The notes below the pieces were generated by a model. It was not told where the DNA came from. It ran no database searches and saw nothing but the letters and a program-made list of their open reading frames with translations. 48,553 bases of DNA from Gallionellales bacterium GWA2_55_18 (GTDB lineage: Bacteria > Pseudomonadota > Gammaproteobacteria > Burkholderiales > Gallionellaceae), in the NCBI GenBank assembly GCA_001801055.1, contig MGWP01000017.1, forward strand, positions 1 to 48,553, written 5' to 3'. Positions 42,990-48,553 of this stretch are shown in pieces. Each line of letters opens with the position of its first letter. Position 1 is the first letter of the stretch. The position numbers were made by a program, and so were the translations under genes.

Positions 42990-43688
42990 ATGATCATTGG
43001 CTCTGGTTTACTGGCACAAGCATTCTCCCCCTTATTTTCTCAGCGCAAAAATGTGTGCATTTATGCTGCGGGAGTTTCCAACTCAGGTTGCACCGACGTG
43101 CACGAATTTGCGCGCGAGCAAGAGCGCCTTATGGAGGCTTTGCAGCTAGCCAGGCATGTCGGCACCTTTGTGTATTTTGGCACTTGCAGCGTTGCCGACC
43201 CGGAAGCGAAAAACACACCTTATGTACAGCACAAATTGGCAATGGAGCAACTGGTTTCTGCGCATCCGCACTACCTGATTTTTCGGCTACCGCAAGTCGC
43301 GGGAAAAACACCGAACCCGCATACCCTGCTCAATTTTCTGTATGCGCGCATCGCACGCAGTGAAGCTTTTCATTTATGGAGGAATGCCGAGCGCAATATT
43401 ATCGACGTGGACGATGTGGTAACCATAACCGGGCATCTGATCGCCAACAAAACAGCACGCAATATCACGCTCAACATCGCCAACCCGGCCAGTTATTCAA
43501 TGGCTGACATCGTTGGCGTAATGGAGCATGTTGTCGGCAAGCGAGCGATATACGATGTAATTGAGCGCGGTTCAGGATACCCCATAGATACTTGTGCGAT
43601 ACGCCCTATCTTGGATAAAACCGCTGTAAAATTCGACAGCGGTTATCTTGAACGAGTAATAAACAAATATTACGGAAAAAACTCCTGA
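42990..43688 (+). CDS. NAD(P)-dependent sugar epimerase/dehydratase-like SDR
   Basis: This 232-residue protein begins MIIGSGLLAQAF, an abbreviated nucleotide-binding glycine motif. It carries the SDR catalytic pair Y-x-x-x-K (TPYVQHKLAMEQ, about 72-83), preceded by V-Y-F-G-T-C-S-V. It is shorter than typical extended SDRs (about 310 residues), lacking part of the N-terminal beta-alpha units, yet the frame is intact. Lying in a glycan locus it may reduce or epimerise a nucleotide sugar. The 287-bp gap before it (42703-42989) holds no convincing gene. Confidence 0.78.
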   Translation: MIIGSGLLAQAFSPLFSQRKNVCIYAAGVSNSGCTDVHEFAREQERLMEALQLARHVGTFVYFGTCSVADPEAKNTPYVQHKLAMEQLVSAHPHYLIFRLPQVAGKTPNPHTLLNFLYARIARSEAFHLWRNAERNIIDVDDVVTITGHLIANKTARNITLNIANPASYSMADIVGVMEHVVGKRAIYDVIERGSGYPIDTCAIRPILDKTAVKFDSGYLERVINKYYGKNS

Positions 43689-43749
43689 CGCAGATTACAC
43701 ACATTGCCGCTTCGCTTTTACGCCGGAATTACTCTATTACAAGTGATAA

Positions 43750-45423
<1,674 letters not shown>

Positions 45424-45457
45424 ACCTGAAAAAATAGTTGCCCGCAGATTACACAGA

Positions 45458-45526
45458 TTAACCGTTCTCCAGCGCATCAAACAGCCTTGCAGCACGAGCC
45501 CTCACCTCGGGGTGACGCTCCAGACG
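45458..45526 (-). pseudogene. Degraded transposase-like peptide remnant
   Basis: On the minus strand, between two stops, the frame reads RLERHPEVRARAARLFDALE and ends N-G-stop. It resembles the N-terminal region of some transposase genes from memory, but I could not confirm it. It has no start, ribosome-binding site or length. It is part of a decayed stretch that includes 45680-45825. Confidence 0.3.
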
Positions 45527-45679
45527 CTACGCCACTTCAAGCACATTTCCACACAATCCGCTTTCCTTGTGCATTTCCATCCACTTGAAAGCTATTGTCC
45601 TTCCAAGTTAACGGCGCTTTCACGCCGCTCTGTAGCCAACCTCGAAAATTGCACTCTGTTCGTCCAACACTTTAAAACG

Positions 45680-45825
45680 CACCCTGTCACCACCAACATT
45701 GTCACCACCAACATTTCCACCAAATTGTGTTTTTATCTTCCCGCTAAGCACGGATCTGGTATACCGCCAAAAGCCTCTATCAACGACAAGTGCTTGCCAG
45801 CAACATCGTGCTTATTACCCCCCAT
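45680..45825 (-). pseudogene. ISAs1-like transposase N-terminal remnant
   Basis: ATG 45825, with GGAG 7 bp before it, opens M-G-G-N-K-H-D-V-A-G-K-H, then LSLIEAFGGIPDPCLAGR and a TAA at 45733-45735. In the same frame after the stop comes K-H-N-L-V-E-M-L-V-V, so the undisrupted protein would read G-R-(stop)-K-H-N-L-V-E-M-L-V-V. This follows the ISAs1-family transposase N-terminus pattern (IPDPR ... K-K-H-x-L-x-x-M-L). A 15-bp tandem duplication (45686-45715) repeats the M-L-V-V-T codons. The rest is lost. Confidence 0.5.
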
Positions 45826-46047
45826 CACTTTTCTCCGAGAAAAAATGGGTTATCGGAAACAATCCGTCAATCTATAGCGTCAGTTGCGATTTACCCCTTC
45901 ACCGCGCTTTAGTTTTGATGCGATTGCCCTGCCAATTCGACTGATATCCCCAAAAATTATGCCAAACCCGATAAAATGCGCCGGGTGAGCCGTTGGTTAT
46001 GGCGGCGGTAAATAAACCGGATTTTCAACTACAAACTGGAGGACAAC

Positions 46048-46842
46048 ATGGCAATGGATGTAATTGATTATTATCTGCGCGGCGACGACATGCAATTTGT
46101 CGAGATCGAGCTTGATCCGGGCGAAGCCGCCATCGGCGAGGCTGGTAGCATGATGTACATGGAAGACGGCATCCAGATGGATACCGTGTTCGGCGACAGC
46201 TCGGCGCAACAGGGCGGCATCTTCGGCAAATTGCTCGGCGCGGGCAAGCGTCTGGTTACCGGCGAATCGCTGTTCACCACGATCTTTACCAACAAGGGGC
46301 AAGGCAAGAAAAAAGTGGCTTTTGCCGCACCCTATACCGGCAAGATCATCCCGTTCGATCTGAAAAAATACGGCGGCACGATGATCTGCCAGAAGGATGC
46401 TTTCCTGTGCGCGGCCAAGGGCGTGTCGCTCGGCATCGCGTTCCAGAAAAAGCTGGGGGCAGGGTTTTTCGGCGGTGAGGGATTCATCATGCAAAAGCTG
46501 GAAGGAGACGGTTTGGCCTTCGTACATTCCGGCGGCGCGGTGATGGAACGCAACCTCGCCCCCGGCGAGACATTGCGCGTGGATACGGGTTGCGTGGTGG
46601 CTTATACACCGAGCGTCGACTTCGATATCCAGTTCGTCGGCGGCGTCAAGACCGCGCTGTTTGGCGGCGAAGGGCTGTTCTTCGCGGTCATGCGCGGACC
46701 GGGCACGGTGTGGCTGCAATCGCTGCCATTCGCGCGGCTGGCCTCGCGCATCTTTGCCGCAGCCCCGGTCAGAAAAGGCGGTGGTGGTTCCGGCGGCGAG
46801 CAGGGCGGATTGATTGGTAGCCTGCTAAACGGTGACGACTGA
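46048..46842 (+). CDS. AIM24/TIGR00266 family protein
   Basis: This 264-residue protein is a single AIM24-type beta-rich domain: [80 protein letters not shown]. The end is Gly-rich ([12 protein letters not shown]). Yeast Aim24 acts at mitochondrial membranes; bacterial members have no settled function. No signal peptide is seen. ATG 46048 follows GGAGG. The following M48 protease starts 11 bp inside its 3' end, a coupling that hints at joint action. Confidence 0.9.
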   Translation: MAMDVIDYYLRGDDMQFVEIELDPGEAAIGEAGSMMYMEDGIQMDTVFGDSSAQQGGIFGKLLGAGKRLVTGESLFTTIFTNKGQGKKKVAFAAPYTGKIIPFDLKKYGGTMICQKDAFLCAAKGVSLGIAFQKKLGAGFFGGEGFIMQKLEGDGLAFVHSGGAVMERNLAPGETLRVDTGCVVAYTPSVDFDIQFVGGVKTALFGGEGLFFAVMRGPGTVWLQSLPFARLASRIFAAAPVRKGGGGSGGEQGGLIGSLLNGDD

Positions 46843-47902
46843 ACCATTACCCGCACGCTGCTTCGGGTCTGGCCTGCCTCCAGAAGGGGGGTCGGTGCAA
46901 CTGCGCCTTGCGGGTGAACAACTCCATATCGAAGGCTGGCCGGGGGTCGTCGCAGTCAACCGCAGCGAGGTAGCCGCGCGCCGTCAGGGATACGGGTTAT
47001 TGCTGGAATGGCAAGCGCCCGCAGGCCATTGCGCGATGCTGCTTGAGCCGGAAACAGCCGCCACTCTTGCCGCATGGCTGCCGTCTATCACTGTACAGCG
47101 AGATTCATCAACGCGCCGCTGGCTTTGGAGCGCGCTGTTTCTGTCCATTGGACTGCCGTTGCTGCTGCTGGCATTGTTTTTCGCTTTCCGCGCCAAGATT
47201 GTCGATGCCGTGGTAGCGCGCATACCCGCCGCGCAGGAAATAAATCTGGGCGAGCAACTGTGGCAGATGCAGAGCGCCCGGCTTAAATTGATCAAAGGCA
47301 CTGCCGCAAACCGCTTTCTTGAGGAAATCGGGACGCGCCTCGCGCAGGCGCGACCTACGCCATACAGCTATCGCTTTTCCCTGGCGGACGACCCCAGCGT
47401 CAATGCCTTTGCCATGCCGGCCGGCTTCATTGTCGTGCATCGCGGACTGATCGAGAAAACAGCTTCCGCCGAGGAAGTGGCCGGTGTGCTGGCGCATGAG
47501 ATCGAACATGCCGAACAGCGCCACGCGTTGCGCGGACTGGCGCAGGAACTGGGTTTTACGGCTGTCTGGATCGCCGTCACAGGCGACGTGGGCGGGGGAG
47601 TTGCCGGAGAGTGGCTAAAAGGGCTGGCTGGTATGCAATTCTCGCGCGCCCAGGAAGCCGCTGCCGATGCCGGAGGATACCAGCGTTTATTGGCGGCAAA
47701 AATCGATCCGCGCGGCATGGCTAGTTTTTTCGAAACGCTGTCTGGGCAGCAAGGCGACTTGCCGGGCGGGTTGAGCCTGCTTTCCACGCATCCGGCCAGC
47801 GCGGAACGCGCAGCAGCCCTTAAGGCACAACTGCAATCCGCTCCATCTTTTCCGCCGCTGCCCTATGATTGGGCGACAATACGCGCATCAATAGCTCGCT
47901 AA
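46832..47902 (+). CDS. M48-family membrane metalloprotease
   Basis: This 356-residue protein has an N-terminal domain of about 85 residues, a membrane helix ([20 protein letters not shown], about 92-111) and a periplasmic M48 peptidase domain. The zinc motif H-E-I-E-H lies near residue 220, followed by [17 protein letters not shown] (third zinc ligand Glu) and [15 protein letters not shown]. The layout fits a membrane-tethered protease of the BepA/LoiP/HtpX superfamily. The start is GTG 46832, overlapping the AIM24 gene by 11 bp. Confidence 0.9.
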   Translation: MTTEPLPARCFGSGLPPEGGSVQLRLAGEQLHIEGWPGVVAVNRSEVAARRQGYGLLLEWQAPAGHCAMLLEPETAATLAAWLPSITVQRDSSTRRWLWSALFLSIGLPLLLLALFFAFRAKIVDAVVARIPAAQEINLGEQLWQMQSARLKLIKGTAANRFLEEIGTRLAQARPTPYSYRFSLADDPSVNAFAMPAGFIVVHRGLIEKTASAEEVAGVLAHEIEHAEQRHALRGLAQELGFTAVWIAVTGDVGGGVAGEWLKGLAGMQFSRAQEAAADAGGYQRLLAAKIDPRGMASFFETLSGQQGDLPGGLSLLSTHPASAERAAALKAQLQSAPSFPPLPYDWATIRASIAR

Positions 47903-47945
47903 CCAAGCGGGAATCGCCCTCACCGCCAAGCTTCCTCTCTTCTGA

Positions 47946-48016
47946 TTAGCCACAAAATTCAGCGCCCCCCTCTCCCGCTTGCGAAAGATATCGCGGTCGC
48001 TAATTTTTCGCCCGAA
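47946..48016. repeat. Dispersed repeat (TTAGCCAC ... AATTTTTCGCCCGAA), copy 2
   Basis: It aligns with 17763-17831: the same start TTAGCCAC, CTCTCCCGCTTG, and the identical final 15 bases. It lies between the M48 gene and the small gene at 48108. Confidence 0.6.
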
Positions 48017-48107
48017 TTAAACCACTTTTGATTGCACCCCCAGAATACCTGCCGCTCACTCGAAACCCAAAAGAGGTATAGAATTTGAACAAAACTTGGA
48101 GGTGACC

Positions 48108-48389
48108 ATGACCATAACCATTCCACAAACCCCATCCATCTATAACCGGACACGGGTGATTGAACAACCCGATGGTTTCTACTGGCAGGATAAATCCACC
48201 GGCGAAATGTGCGGCCCCTTTCCGACGCTGCTCGAAACGATGCAGGACATGCGAGACCAGAACGATACCGGCTACGAAGAAAGCGAATCGCTGGCAGATG
48301 CGGAAGCGGCTATCGGCATGGCCGACTGGATAGACCCGGAAACCGGCAAGGCGGCGGAAGACTTGCAGCTGCACCTCGGTGACGAATAG
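48108..48389 (+). CDS. Small acidic protein of unknown function
   Basis: ATG 48108 preceded by GGAGGTGA gives 93 residues; an in-frame TTG at 48096 lies before the ribosome-binding site and is not used. The N-terminal half has IYNRTRVIEQPDGFYWQDKS and GEMCGPFPTLLETMQDMRDQ, a small beta-hairpin plus helix layout. The second half is strongly acidic (DPETG, HLGDE). I do not recognise a family with certainty. The strong ribosome-binding site and normal codon use argue that it is real. It is monocistronic. Confidence 0.7.
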   Translation: MTITIPQTPSIYNRTRVIEQPDGFYWQDKSTGEMCGPFPTLLETMQDMRDQNDTGYEESESLADAEAAIGMADWIDPETGKAAEDLQLHLGDE

Positions 48390-48428
48390 CCAACTTACAA
48401 AAGTTGCACTTCAGAGTTGAATCCGCCA

Positions 48429-48463
48429 CCAATGACTTAGCGCATATTTCATCGCGCTTAGTC
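48429..48463. repeat. Third copy of the palindromic insert, inverted, outside the MITE-like element
   Basis: CCAATGACTTAGCGCAT through CGCGCTTAGTC is the reverse complement of most of 3766-3800 and of the matching part of 18069-18103, with a few changes. It keeps the stem GACTTAGCGC / GCGCTTAGTC region. The flanking MITE-like sequence is absent, so the palindrome can occur on its own. Confidence 0.65.
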
Positions 48464-48489
48464 TTACTGTGTCACAAAGCGATCAAGGG
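48463..48489. repeat. 27-bp repeat, inverted perfect copy of 8241-8267
   Basis: CTTACTGTGTCACAAAGCGA then TCAAGGG is the exact reverse complement of 8241-8267. It abuts the palindrome copy at 48429-48463, so the two repeat families may be parts of one larger element. The last 60 bases of the window (48490-48553) show nothing I can name. Confidence 0.7.
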
Positions 48490-48553
48490 ATGCAGTGCAA
48501 GGAAAAATCGGGCGAAAAAGCGGAGTTTACATAGAGTAAATGAGCATTTTGAG

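Noticed and set aside
45512-45877. A 121-codon plus-strand frame
   Set aside because: GTG start without ribosome-binding site, odd composition, and the opposite strand shows transposase remnants.

Overview
This window looks like the chromosome of a betaproteobacterium. The gene order ispE - tRNA-Gln(UUG) - prs - rplY - pth - ychF, the tpr/lolB/ispE outer-membrane block, and the style of rluD/pgeF, bamD and rho all fit that class. Placement near Nitrosomonadales/Gallionellaceae is my inference from protein style only; no 16S or database search was possible. Most genes are housekeeping with fairly high GC. Several AT-richer islands and an unusual load of small dispersed repeats sit between them.

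Layout. 1-5.9 kb: the first 11 codons of rppH, a YyaL-like thioredoxin-fold protein, an EamA exporter, a candidate tiny gene or small RNA with its own promoter and terminator, a secreted serine hydrolase, yaeQ and ychJ. 6.0-8.1 kb: an AT-richer two-gene cassette, an ABC-type ATPase with a DUF3696-like end plus a PIN-like nuclease; this is the best candidate for an undescribed conflict or defence system. 8.3-17.8 kb: an RsuA-family pseudouridine synthase, mgtC-pepD-ykgJ, a KTSC protein, rluD-pgeF, bamD-Nudix, trxA and rho. 18.3-20.5 kb: a secreted protein with 18 Sel1-like repeats. 20.6-24.0 kb: a NotI-family restriction enzyme and its C5 methyltransferase lodged directly behind ruvC, with a second copy of the last ruvC codons on the far side, then yebC. 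24.1-35.2 kb: a HerA-like ATPase, an orphan ParA, TPR lipoprotein-lolB-ispE, the tRNA, prs-rplY-pth, a ferritin-like gene among palindromes, and ychF. 35.6-45.4 kb: apaH, then a glycan-modification locus (WecE and WecD-like enzymes, ArnC-like GT2, GtrA flippase, GT39 transferase, two methyltransferases, a sugar SDR and phosphoglucomutase). 45.4-48.5 kb: insertion-sequence debris, an AIM24 protein with an M48 protease, and a small unknown protein.

How it works together. The glycan locus can be read as one pathway. WecE and the WecD-like enzyme would make dTDP-4-acetamido-4,6-dideoxygalactose (Fuc4NAc). The GT2 enzyme would load a sugar on undecaprenyl phosphate, GtrA would flip it, and the GT39 protein would transfer it in the periplasm. 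BamD, LolB and the TPR lipoprotein belong to outer-membrane biogenesis. Prs, Pth, YchF, L25 and RNA-modification enzymes serve nucleotide supply and translation.

A second theme is repeats. At least five families of short structured repeats recur here. Three have been built into reading frames: the linker of the KTSC protein, the tail of RluD and the first residues of RuvC. One 59-bp palindrome is nested inside another repeat, and a third locus shows the empty site.
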